The notes below the pieces were generated by a model. That model was not told the origin of the DNA. It saw nothing but the letters and a program-made list of their open reading frames with translations, and ran no database searches. The translations under genes were made by a program, and so were the position numbers. A DNA stretch of 41,165 nt from Thiohalocapsa sp. (lineage in GTDB: Bacteria > Pseudomonadota > Gammaproteobacteria > Chromatiales > Chromatiaceae). Of this stretch, positions 17,044 through 24,420 are shown piece by piece (position 1 is the first letter of the stretch; each line of letters begins with the position of its first letter). The stretch covers positions 1-41,165 of the forward strand of contig JAIPFF010000052.1 in NCBI GenBank assembly GCA_021736785.1, given 5' to 3'.

Positions 17044-17904
17044 TCAAGCCGCTTTCGCGCCGACCTGATGCTGACGGGACACGAGGCGTTCCATCATGCG
17101 TAAGTCGCGCTTTTCGAGCTTCATCGCGGTATCCACCCAGATCTCCAGGATGCCGATCAGCTCTTCATAGGTGATGGGGTCGGCGAGATCGCGCACCTGG
17201 CGCACGGCACGGAAGCCGTTGCGGGCGCGGTTTTCGCGCTTGATGTGGTCGTAGACGGCCATTTCTCCCTCGCCGTCCTCGGCCAGCACGTCCACCAGTC
17301 CCATGTCGTACAACGCTTGTGCGCTATATACCTGCCCACCCAGGATCATCCGCTCCGCACGCTTCGGGTCGAGTTTACGCGACAGCAAGCTATAGGCGCC
17401 CATGCCGGGGAACAGATTGAACAGTACCTCGGGGAAGCCCATCCGCGCGCTCTTCTCGGCAATCACGACATCACTCGACAAGGCGGTCTCGAAGCCGCCG
17501 CCGAGGGCCTCTCCTTGGACCAGCGAAATCGTCGTTATCGGACGGTCGAAGGAGATGATGTTTGCGTACAACGCGTCGATGCACTGCCGGCCGTAGGCGA
17601 ACAGGCCGTCTCGGTCTCCGCTCTGTACGCAGGTGCGGAACAGGTCGAGATCACCGCCCAAGTTGAAAATCCCGTCTTTGGCGGAGGCGATGACGTGGTA
17701 GTCGATCCCGCTATGGGCACCGCCGTAGCGCACGCTGTTGCACCAGGCGTTCAATTCCGACAGGAGCGCAGTGGAGAAACAGGGCCGCGGTGCCGCATGC
17801 ATGTAGCACCAGGCCACGCGATGCTTTTGGTCCGTATGCACCGAAATTTGCTGATAGGAAGGATGCAGGTTGCTGACGGTGGAGATGTTGGAGATTGAGT
17901 TCAT
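17044..17904 (-). CDS. rpfF: RpfF, DSF (diffusible signal factor) synthase
   Basis: A 286-residue crotonase-superfamily enzyme matching RpfF, which makes cis-2-unsaturated fatty acid signals from acyl-ACP. The two catalytic glutamates are present as Glu139 in GEALGGGFE and Glu159 in MGFPEVLFNLFPGMGAYS, equivalent to Glu141 and Glu161 of the Xanthomonas enzyme. Length is typical. The start has GAGGA four bases upstream. Transcription converges on rpfGC, as in Xanthomonas, so synthesis and sensing sit side by side. Neither rpfB nor rpfH is adjacent. The 5' leader contains an 8-bp hairpin and a 13-base palindrome. Confidence 0.95.
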   Translation of the reverse strand: MNSISNISTVSNLHPSYQQISVHTDQKHRVAWCYMHAAPRPCFSTALLSELNAWCNSVRYGGAHSGIDYHVIASAKDGIFNLGGDLDLFRTCVQSGDRDGLFAYGRQCIDALYANIISFDRPITTISLVQGEALGGGFETALSSDVVIAEKSARMGFPEVLFNLFPGMGAYSLLSRKLDPKRAERMILGGQVYSAQALYDMGLVDVLAEDGEGEMAVYDHIKRENRARNGFRAVRQVRDLADPITYEELIGILEIWVDTAMKLEKRDLRMMERLVSRQHQVGAKAA

Positions 17905-18131
17905 GGCGTCCTCACAATGGCCGGGGGTTGCAGGCGACCGATCGAAAACGATCGGTGTCTAGGGAAAGCCGCTCTCAGAGCGCTTTATTAGGGTGAAATG
18001 AGCCACCCTGCCCGCCGCGGCAGCAACGGGCTTTCAATCGCAAAACAGCAGCAGAGGTCGGATCCTCGGGAGGGTGCCGAGGGAACTGCTCAGCGCATTC
18101 CGTGCGGTGGAATCAGATTGAGGAACTGGTC

Positions 18132-18266
18132 ATGAATCGCGAACCTCATGCGCTTGTAAGTGCTGGTTTAAAAAACGGAAAAATAGACTGCAAGGCGGCC
18201 GCGAAAAATTTCTGCGGTCTGCTTCATAGCCACAACATACGACGAGCGCACCTGTGCAAGATGTGA
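18132..18266 (+). CDS. Possible small protein, 44 residues, divergent from rpfF
   Basis: An ATG-started frame of 44 codons with a good ribosome site (GAGGA at 18120-18124, seven bases before the ATG). The product starts MNREPHALVSAGLKNGKIDC and contains three cysteines (about 20, 28, 42) and a basic, His-rich C-terminus. I do not recognise a family. Codon use is AT-rich (tta, aaa, ata, agt), unlike the flanking genes. There is no signal peptide or membrane segment. It may be a real small gene, possibly acquired, or a chance frame in an AT-rich island; the ribosome site is the main support. Confidence 0.35.
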   Translation: MNREPHALVSAGLKNGKIDCKAAAKNFCGLLHSHNIRRAHLCKM

Positions 18267-18289
18267 TGTTGTTCTCGTTTAGTGCGAAA

Positions 18290-18318
18290 TTCACTTGACT
18301 TGTCTGTCATCCTATTAT
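18290..18318 (+). promoter_or_regulatory. Sigma70-type promoter in the rpfF-lgt region
   Basis: TTCACT (18290-18295) and TATTAT (18313-18318) are spaced by exactly 17 bases, four of six and five of six matches to the -35 and -10 consensus. It fires on the plus strand away from rpfF, with a start expected near 18325. No recognised gene lies downstream before lgt, which is on the opposite strand, so the product may be a non-coding RNA. Confidence 0.5.
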
Positions 18319-18324
18319 GAAACC

Positions 18325-18540
18325 TAAAGCCAACTTCGTCATTACGTTAAACACAGAAACATCAAGCGTCTTTTCGGATGGCGGCGAAAAGTGTACGTAG
18401 CCACGCTTGATGTATCCTCAAGGCAGTATTCGAAAAGCGGACGAGAGCTGTATGGTAGAGACGGCAGGAGTTGGATACGTTTCGGGCGGCTTGGGGAAGG
18501 AAGGATCGCTCATCGTGTGTGGGCACACGGTATCCGGTCC
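18325..18540 (+). ncRNA. Candidate structured non-coding RNA
   Basis: Downstream of the promoter, ACATCAAGCGT (18359-18369) pairs perfectly with ACGCTTGATGT (18403-18413). Directly inside, CTTTTCG (18370-18376) pairs with CGAAAAG (18385-18391), giving an 18-base continuous 5' arm with one 11-base bulge on the 3' side. Further on, CGTGTG-TGGG-CACACG (18514-18529) is a 6-bp hairpin. The hexamer GGATAC (18473-18478) could pair with either GTATCC at 18412-18417 or GTATCC at 18530-18535. It matches no RNA class I know. The 3' end is a guess; no T-tract terminator is seen. Confidence 0.35.
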
Positions 18541-18937
18541 GGTTGCTGATAGGTCATCGGCCCGCGGTGACGTTGGTCGCGCGCCTAAAGAGTGTCCCCG
18601 CCATGCAGGGGCCGCTGTCGGGAGGCAGTAAAGTGCAAGCGCGGGCGACGCGCTTTTGATGCGCCTTTAGGGTTCGACCTCGGCGGTCGGCTACTGCGCA
18701 AGCGCGGAAATATGCAACATGTTCCGAGCGCTTCGGCCGTGCCCCGATTGGAGGGAAGCCGGTGGCGTAAAATGACAGGGATGGGGAAACGGGGCCGTGG
18801 CCTTGCCTGCGTCGCGTCGTCATTCTCTGCCCGAGCAATCGGCAGGGTCGCGCAAGGCGGGCGCCGCGGACGCTTTTCCCGGGGCGATTGAACCGAGGCG
18901 CGCGGCGCCGTTGGATGGCGCCGCGGAGGGTTTGCCG

Positions 18938-19780
18938 TCAGGCGGTCGAGATGTTGGCGCCCCGGCGCAGGTACGCGAGCGCCAGCAGCAGCAGCCCGGC
19001 GACAATCATCGGCAGGCTCAAGAGTTGACCCATTGTCAGCCAGTCGAACGCGAGATAGCCCAGATGCGCGTCCGGCAGGCGCACGAATTCGACGCTGAAG
19101 CGAAACACACCGTACAGCAGCAGGAACAGTCCCGAAACGGCCATCATCGGACGCGGCCGGCTGGAAAACCACCAAAGCACGGCGAACAGCACCAAGCCCT
19201 CCAGGCAGGCCTCGTACAGCTGCGACGCATGCACGGGTATACTCCATTGCGCATCCGCGGGCAGGCCGGCGCAGTAGCTCGGAAAACGCTCGCACGGCAG
19301 ACGCATGCCCCACGGCAGGCTGGTTGCGTGCCCCCACAGCTCACCGTTGATGAAGTTGCCGACGCGGCCCGCGAAGAGCCCGAGCGGAACCAATGGCGCG
19401 ACGAAATCTCCCACTTCGAAAAAACGCAGTCGATATTTGCGCGCAAACAGTGCGATGGCCATCAACACGCCGATCAGGCCGCCGTGGAACGACATCCCGC
19501 CTTCCCAGACCTTGAGCAGGTTGAGCGGATTGGCGAGGATTTGATCGAAGCCGTAGAAAAGCATGTATCCCAAGCGTCCGCCGGCAATGGTGCCGATGAC
19601 GCAATAGAAGACGACATCATCCACCATGTCCGTCGTCCAGAGCGATCCGGGGCGGCCGGCGCGCCAGCGCCCCAATAGCCACGCGGCGGCGAAGCCCACG
19701 AGATACATGAGCCCGTACCAATGGATTTGGAGCGGGCCGGCGGCGAGGGCGACGGGGTCGATATCGGGGTAGGTGAGCAT
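18938..19780 (-). CDS. lgt: Prolipoprotein diacylglyceryl transferase
   Basis: A 280-residue inner-membrane enzyme that transfers the diacylglyceryl group from phosphatidylglycerol to the lipobox cysteine of prolipoproteins. Seven hydrophobic segments are visible. The Lgt signature [13 protein letters not shown] occurs near residue 137, preceded by the conserved [11 protein letters not shown] segment (near 93) and followed by HASQLYEA (near 185), all typical of functional Lgt. Length is normal. It is divergently transcribed from the TldD-like gene with 196 bases between, and thyA, its common neighbour in many gammaproteobacteria, is not next to it. Confidence 0.97.
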   Translation of the reverse strand: MLTYPDIDPVALAAGPLQIHWYGLMYLVGFAAAWLLGRWRAGRPGSLWTTDMVDDVVFYCVIGTIAGGRLGYMLFYGFDQILANPLNLLKVWEGGMSFHGGLIGVLMAIALFARKYRLRFFEVGDFVAPLVPLGLFAGRVGNFINGELWGHATSLPWGMRLPCERFPSYCAGLPADAQWSIPVHASQLYEACLEGLVLFAVLWWFSSRPRPMMAVSGLFLLLYGVFRFSVEFVRLPDAHLGYLAFDWLTMGQLLSLPMIVAGLLLLALAYLRRGANISTA

Positions 19781-19882
19781 AGCGGCGAAATTCTATCATG
19801 TGCGCGTGGCAGGACCGTGACGGGCACGATGATGCCGCGGGCGTTGGTCCCCGCGCGCACCGCCCGAGACCGAGCAATTCCC

Positions 19883-19967
19883 GATCCCAAGCACCGCCGG
19901 ATCCCAAATACCGCCGGATCCCAAATACCGCCGGATCAAAGACCCGTCCGATCCCAAGACCCGAGAG
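19883..19967 (+). repeat. About five tandem copies of a 17-bp repeat upstream of the TldD-like gene
   Basis: The unit GATCCCAAATACCGCCG is repeated at 19883, 19900, 19917, 19934 and 19951. The second and third copies are identical, the first differs at two bases, and the last two are diverged. The array ends nine bases before the TTG start and runs into the AGAGAGG ribosome site, so it occupies the 5' leader. Confidence 0.85.
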
Positions 19968-19976
19968 AGGAACGCC

Positions 19977-21419
19977 TTGAACGAGCTCCATCGTATCGCC
20001 AACAAGCTTCGGGCAGTCGCGCTCGGAGTCGATTACTGGACGGTTCGCGTCGTGGAGCAAGTGCACGAGTCGCTTGCTGTTCGCGACGACGTCGCCGAGC
20101 CCGCCGCGCTCGGGTCGAGCATGGGGGCCATGGTCACGGTCGTCGAAGGCGCCGGCATCGGCTACGGTGCCTCCAGCGACCTCACCCCGGCCGGCATGCA
20201 GCGCGCCTTCTCGCAGGCGCGCGCGGCGGCCGCTCTGCATGCGCGCCTCGGTCTGTTCGATGCCCGGCTGCAGCCCCGCAGCCGATTTCGCGCCACTTAC
20301 CGGGCCTCCGTGGCGGAAGGCTGGGAGACGCTGCCCACGGAAGCGAAGCTGGAATTGCTCTTCGATGCCTGCGCCCGGCTCGACATCGACCCCCGCATCG
20401 TCGAGCGTGCTGCCTGGCTCGAGCACCGCCGGGTGCAGCAGGTGCTGATCACGTCCGACGGCGGCGACGTTGCCCAACACTGGGAATACGTGCACTGCGG
20501 TCTCGCCGCGACTGCCCATGCCGACGGCCAGACCCAGACGCGGCGCGGCGGCGGCGCGGATTCCGCCGGGCAGGGAGGGCTCGAGCGCATCGCCGCCGCG
20601 GGCTTCGTCGAACATGCCGAGCGGGTCGCCGCCGAGGCTGTCGCGCTGGTGGAGGCGCCTGAGTGTCCCTGCGGGCGGCGGGATCTGATTCTGCTGCCGA
20701 GCCAGATGACGCTGCAGATCCACGAGTCCATCGGCCATCCCCTCGAGCTCGATCGTATCCTCGGAGACGAGCGCAACTACGCCGGAACCAGCTTCGTGAC
20801 GCCGGACATGTTCGGTTCCTATCGTTACGGGTCGGATCTGCTGAATGTCACTTTCGATCCCGCCGTGCCGGGTGAGCTCGCGAGCGCCGTCGCCGACGAC
20901 GACGGCACACCGGCCGAGCCCGTGCATCTGATCCGTAACGGCCTGCTCGAGCGCCCGCTGGGGGGGCTGCTGTCGCAGCGGCGCGCGGGGTTGCCCGGAA
21001 CCGCCAATGCCCGCGCCTGCGGCTGGGATCGTCCCCCCATCGACCGCATGGCCAACATCAACCTGGAGCCCGGCGAAGGCACCCTCGCCGACCTGATCGC
21101 CCGCGTCGAGCGCGGCGTGCTGATGGACACCAACAGGTCCTGGTCCATCGACGACAGCCGCAACAAATTTCAATTCGGCTGCGAGCTCGGCCGTTTGATC
21201 GAGGACGGCGAATTGCGCGGCCTGGTCCGCAATCCGGGCTACCGCGGGATCTCGGCGGCGTTTTGGCGCAACCTCGACGGTGTCGCCGGCCCCGAGGCGC
21301 TGGAGGTGCGCGGCGTGCGCAACTGCGGTAAGGGCGAACCGGGGCAGTCGGTGTACGTGGGGCACGCCTCGCCGCCGTGTTTGTTCCGCGATGTCGAGGT
21401 ACTCGGGGGCGGCCTATGA
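19977..21419 (+). CDS. TldD/PmbA family zinc metalloprotease (TldD-like subunit)
   Basis: A 480-residue protein of the TldD/PmbA family. The metal-binding motif HESIGHPLE (near residue 250, HExxxH) is the active-site helix of the TldD subunit, which binds zinc and cleaves unfolded peptides threaded into the TldD-TldE heterodimer. A C-terminal cysteine (NCGKGEPGQSVYVGH, near 445) lies in the region that supplies a further zinc ligand in TldD. The start is a TTG with AGAGAGG upstream. It overlaps the TldE-like gene by four bases. In E. coli TldD/E matures microcin B17 and degrades CcdA; no peptide precursor is recognisable here. It is probably a paralogous subgroup rather than canonical TldD. 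Confidence 0.88.
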   Translation: MNELHRIANKLRAVALGVDYWTVRVVEQVHESLAVRDDVAEPAALGSSMGAMVTVVEGAGIGYGASSDLTPAGMQRAFSQARAAAALHARLGLFDARLQPRSRFRATYRASVAEGWETLPTEAKLELLFDACARLDIDPRIVERAAWLEHRRVQQVLITSDGGDVAQHWEYVHCGLAATAHADGQTQTRRGGGADSAGQGGLERIAAAGFVEHAERVAAEAVALVEAPECPCGRRDLILLPSQMTLQIHESIGHPLELDRILGDERNYAGTSFVTPDMFGSYRYGSDLLNVTFDPAVPGELASAVADDDGTPAEPVHLIRNGLLERPLGGLLSQRRAGLPGTANARACGWDRPPIDRMANINLEPGEGTLADLIARVERGVLMDTNRSWSIDDSRNKFQFGCELGRLIEDGELRGLVRNPGYRGISAAFWRNLDGVAGPEALEVRGVRNCGKGEPGQSVYVGHASPPCLFRDVEVLGGGL

Positions 21420-22735
21420 ACAGGGATGCATTTTTTCGGCTGACCGATCGCCTGGTCTCGGGCCTGCGCGGGCCGGAGGTGCTGTTCGCCCGCCTCGGCA
21501 CGGAGGACTCCGGCTTCGTGCGGCTAAGCCGTAACCGGGTGCGCCAGGCCGGCAACGTCCACCATGCCGCGCTCGGACTGACATTGATCGACGGGCGCCG
21601 TCAAGTCGACGGCGATTGCGACCTGTGCGGCGATTTCGACAGCGACACCGCGAGCGCCGGTCGGCTGCTGGAGCGGCTGCGCGAGCATCTCGCCCATGTG
21701 CCGGATGACCCCTATCTGACCTTCTCGGAGACCCCGAGCGAGTCCGAGCGCGTTCTCGGCGCGGACCTGCCCGCCGACGCAGAGGCCATCGCATGCCTGA
21801 CCGGTCTCGCCGAAGGTCTTGACCTGGTCGGCATCTGGGCCGGCGGCGATCTCGGCGAAGGGCTGGCCAGCTCGCTGGGCCATCGGCATTGGCACCAAAG
21901 CAGCAGCTTCAACCTCGACTGGAGCTGCTACCTGGATCGCGACAAGGCCGTGAAGGGCAGTTACAGCGGCTTCGACTGGCGCCCCGAGGCATTGGCGGAG
22001 CGCCTCGATCGTCAGCGACCGCTGCTGGAGATCATGCGCCGTCCGGAACGGCGCATTGCCCCCGGAGGCTACCGGGCCTATCTGGCGCCGGCGGCGGTGC
22101 AGGAGCTCATGGACATGCTGGCTTGGGGCGGCTTCGGCCTCAAGGATCACCGCACCCGCCAGACGCCCCTGCTGGCGCTGGCGGAGCAGCAGCAGCGCCT
22201 GCACCCGTCGCTGAGTATCGTCGAAGAGCATGCCAGAGGATTGGCCAGCGGCTTTACCCCCGAGGGCTTCGTGAAACCGCGCGCCGTGCCGCTGATCGAG
22301 GCGGGGCACTTCGGCCGCTGCCTGGTCGACGCCCGCAGCGCCGGCGAGTACGGCGAGACCGTCAATGCCTCCGCGGAGTATCCGGAGTCGTTGGCAATGG
22401 CGCCGGGCGACCTTGACCCCGATCGGATCGCCGAGCGTCTGGGAACCGGCCTCTATATCGGCAATCTCTGGTACTGCAATTGGTCCGACCGCAATGCCTG
22501 CCGCATTACCGGCATGACGCGGTTCGGCAGCTTTTGGGTCGAAAACGGCGAGCCGGTGGCGCCGGTCGCGGTCATGCGCTTCGATGATTCGCTGTACCGG
22601 TTGCTTGGCGATCGGCTCGAAGGCCTGACCTCCGAGCGCGAGCTGATACTCTCCGCCGAGACCTACGACGGGCGCTCGACCGATAGCTACTTGCTGCCCG
22701 GGGCGCTTGTGGGTGAAATCGCACTGGCGCTTTAG
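21416..22735 (+). CDS. TldD/PmbA family protein (TldE-like partner subunit)
   Basis: A 439-residue protein of the same family as the preceding gene but without the HExxxH motif, as expected for the TldE/PmbA subunit that completes the heterodimer. Family features include the N-terminal SRNRVRQAGNVHHAALGLTL region and the C-terminal NLWYCNWSDRNACRITGMTR, with SFWVENGEPV after it, where PmbA proteins have a conserved strand. The start ATG overlaps the stop of the upstream gene (ATGA), so the two are made in equal amounts. The neighbours (FHA-cyclase downstream, lgt upstream) do not point to a substrate. Confidence 0.87.
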   Translation: MNRDAFFRLTDRLVSGLRGPEVLFARLGTEDSGFVRLSRNRVRQAGNVHHAALGLTLIDGRRQVDGDCDLCGDFDSDTASAGRLLERLREHLAHVPDDPYLTFSETPSESERVLGADLPADAEAIACLTGLAEGLDLVGIWAGGDLGEGLASSLGHRHWHQSSSFNLDWSCYLDRDKAVKGSYSGFDWRPEALAERLDRQRPLLEIMRRPERRIAPGGYRAYLAPAAVQELMDMLAWGGFGLKDHRTRQTPLLALAEQQQRLHPSLSIVEEHARGLASGFTPEGFVKPRAVPLIEAGHFGRCLVDARSAGEYGETVNASAEYPESLAMAPGDLDPDRIAERLGTGLYIGNLWYCNWSDRNACRITGMTRFGSFWVENGEPVAPVAVMRFDDSLYRLLGDRLEGLTSERELILSAETYDGRSTDSYLLPGALVGEIALAL

Positions 22736-22787
22736 GCGACCGCGCACGCCGTAAGCGCGTCGGACATTCCGTGCAGGGAGATCGCCG

Positions 22788-24407
22788 ATGGCGGTTCTGA
22801 TTTACGATGCCGGCGGCCCGGCGGAGCGCCGATATCCGCTTCGCCCCGGTTTGAGCACCATCGGCCGCGCCCGCGACAACGACGTCGTCATCGGTCACAG
22901 CAAGGTCTCGCGCCGGCATGCGGAGATCGTGCTGGTCGCTGGCCGGGCCTATTTCAAAGACTTGGGCAGCAGCAACCGCAGCCACGTCAACGGCGAGCCG
23001 GTGGTGCTTGCCGAGCTGGCCGACGGCGACGAGATCCGCTGCGGCGGCGCGCTGCTGCGCTTTTCGGCCGCCCCGGACCCCACCCCCATGGATCCGACCG
23101 ACAGCGAGACCTCCGGCCGGGCCGATTGCCCGGGCGAGCGGCCGGAGCAGGCACGGTGCATGCCGGGGCAGCCCGCATCGACGGGCCTGCACGCCGGGGC
23201 GGGCGACGAGCGCTCGGTCATCCTGATGCCCGCGCGCCCGTCCGCCGAGCGCGCGCTTGCGAAGCTGGAGATCCTGCTCGAAATCGGCACCCGGCTGTCT
23301 GCCCCCGGCGACGTGGACGGCCTGATGGAGCGTGCGCTGTCGCTTTTGTTCGAGTACATGGCCGTGGACCGCGCCATGATTCTGCTGCCGGACGCGGACG
23401 GCCGACTGCAGCCGCGCACGTTGCGCACGCGCCCGGGCATCGATGCCGATATCGGCTTCTACAGCCAGCGTATCGTCGATACGGCGCTGGCACAGCGTCG
23501 TGCGGTGCTGACCGCCGACGCCGGCGTCGATACCCGCTTCGGCGGCTCGGAATCGGTCATTGCCCAGTCAATTCACGCGTCGGTCTGCGTGCCGCTGACG
23601 CTGCGGGGCGATGCGGCCGGTGCGCTCTACGCGGACAATCTGTCGCTGGGGCATGTCTACAGCAACGAGGACGCCCAGTTTCTGGCCGCGGTGGCGGCGC
23701 AGATCGCCGTCGCGCTGGATAATGCGCGGCTGTTCGAGCGCATGCGCGAGGAGGCCGTCTATCGCAGCCGGCTCGAGCGTTTCTTTCCGGAGGCTGTCTC
23801 CAGGCACTTGCGCGAGGACGATATGCTCGCGGTGGCCAGCACCGAGATCACGGCATTGTTCTGCGATATTGCCGGCTATACGGCGCTGTGCTCGACGCTG
23901 GCGCCGGAGCGCGTCATCGTCATGCTCAGGCGCTACTTCCAGTTGATGGTCGAGGAGATCGTGTTTCCCTTCGGCGGAACGCTGGAGAAATATATCGGCG
24001 ATGCACTACTGGCGGTCTGGGGGGCGCCCTATCGGCGAGCGGACGATGCCGACCGCGCCGTACGCGCGGCGGTCGAGATGCAGCGCGCGGTGACTCGCTT
24101 CAATGCCGAATGGGCCGCGCAGGGCAATGCCCCCATCGCGATTCACATCGGCATCGATACCGGACCGGCCGCCGCCGGCAATATCGGCTCGGAGCGGATG
24201 CTGCAATACGCCGCCATCGGCGATACGACGAACCGTGCGAGCCGTATCTGCAGCGCTGCCTCCGCCGGCGAGATCCTGGTCGCCGAGCGGACGGTCGCGG
24301 CTCTGAAGGACGCGCACCACCTGCTCGAGCCGCTGGCACCGGTGACCGTGAAGGGGAAAGCTGCGCCGCTGCAACTGTGCCGACTGCGCTGGCGCGAGCA
24401 GTCGTGA
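22788..24407 (+). CDS. FHA-GAF-class III adenylate cyclase
   Basis: A 539-residue soluble protein with three domains. An FHA domain (about 20-95) has the phosphothreonine-binding signature: GRARDNDVV, SKVSRRHAEI and DLGSSN with NGE. A GAF domain follows after a Pro/Gly-rich linker (about 155-325). A class III nucleotide cyclase domain (about 345-535) has both metal-binding aspartates (FCDIAGYT and IGDALLAVWG) and the transition-state region AIGDTTNRASR. The lysine in LEKYIGD and aspartate in GDTTN favour ATP over GTP. It should make cAMP under control of a GAF ligand and of binding to a phosphorylated protein. A Ser/Thr kinase gene ends 13 bases away on the opposite strand, a likely source of the phosphothreonine. 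Confidence 0.9.
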   Translation: MAVLIYDAGGPAERRYPLRPGLSTIGRARDNDVVIGHSKVSRRHAEIVLVAGRAYFKDLGSSNRSHVNGEPVVLAELADGDEIRCGGALLRFSAAPDPTPMDPTDSETSGRADCPGERPEQARCMPGQPASTGLHAGAGDERSVILMPARPSAERALAKLEILLEIGTRLSAPGDVDGLMERALSLLFEYMAVDRAMILLPDADGRLQPRTLRTRPGIDADIGFYSQRIVDTALAQRRAVLTADAGVDTRFGGSESVIAQSIHASVCVPLTLRGDAAGALYADNLSLGHVYSNEDAQFLAAVAAQIAVALDNARLFERMREEAVYRSRLERFFPEAVSRHLREDDMLAVASTEITALFCDIAGYTALCSTLAPERVIVMLRRYFQLMVEEIVFPFGGTLEKYIGDALLAVWGAPYRRADDADRAVRAAVEMQRAVTRFNAEWAAQGNAPIAIHIGIDTGPAAAGNIGSERMLQYAAIGDTTNRASRICSAASAGEILVAERTVAALKDAHHLLEPLAPVTVKGKAAPLQLCRLRWREQS

Positions 24408-24420
24408 GTGGCGTGTCCGG

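Larger units (their letters stand above)
17905..18937. other. Long AT-rich to mixed intergenic region between rpfF and lgt
   Basis: About 1 kb without a recognisable gene family. 17937-17956 is ACCGATCG-AAAA-CGATCGGT, a perfect 8-bp hairpin 32 bases upstream of the rpfF start; 17970-17982 is the palindrome CGCTCT-C-AGAGCG. From about 18130 to 18420 the sequence is much richer in A+T than the rest of the window. It holds a 44-codon ORF, a promoter and a large inverted repeat, described separately. From about 18540 to the end of lgt the sequence returns to high GC without signals I can interpret. Confidence 0.5.

Noticed and set aside
18317-18400. 27-codon frame starting at the ATG at 18317, considered as a peptide precursor or leader peptide
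   Set aside because: Its start overlaps the -10 element of the only good promoter, it has no ribosome site, and its end lies inside the predicted stem structure.
18452-18631. Plus-strand frame with a Gly-rich N-terminus (MVETAGVGYVSGGLGKEG) downstream of the structured region
   Set aside because: It overlaps predicted RNA hairpins, its second half looks like random GC-rich sequence, and no family is recognisable.
18600-18690. GGGTTCGACC resembling a tRNA T-loop
   Set aside because: No matching acceptor stem, anticodon arm or D arm can be drawn around it.
19617-21365. A 582-codon minus-strand frame opposite the TldD-like gene and lgt start
   Set aside because: It is antisense to a well-supported metalloprotease gene and contains no recognisable motif.
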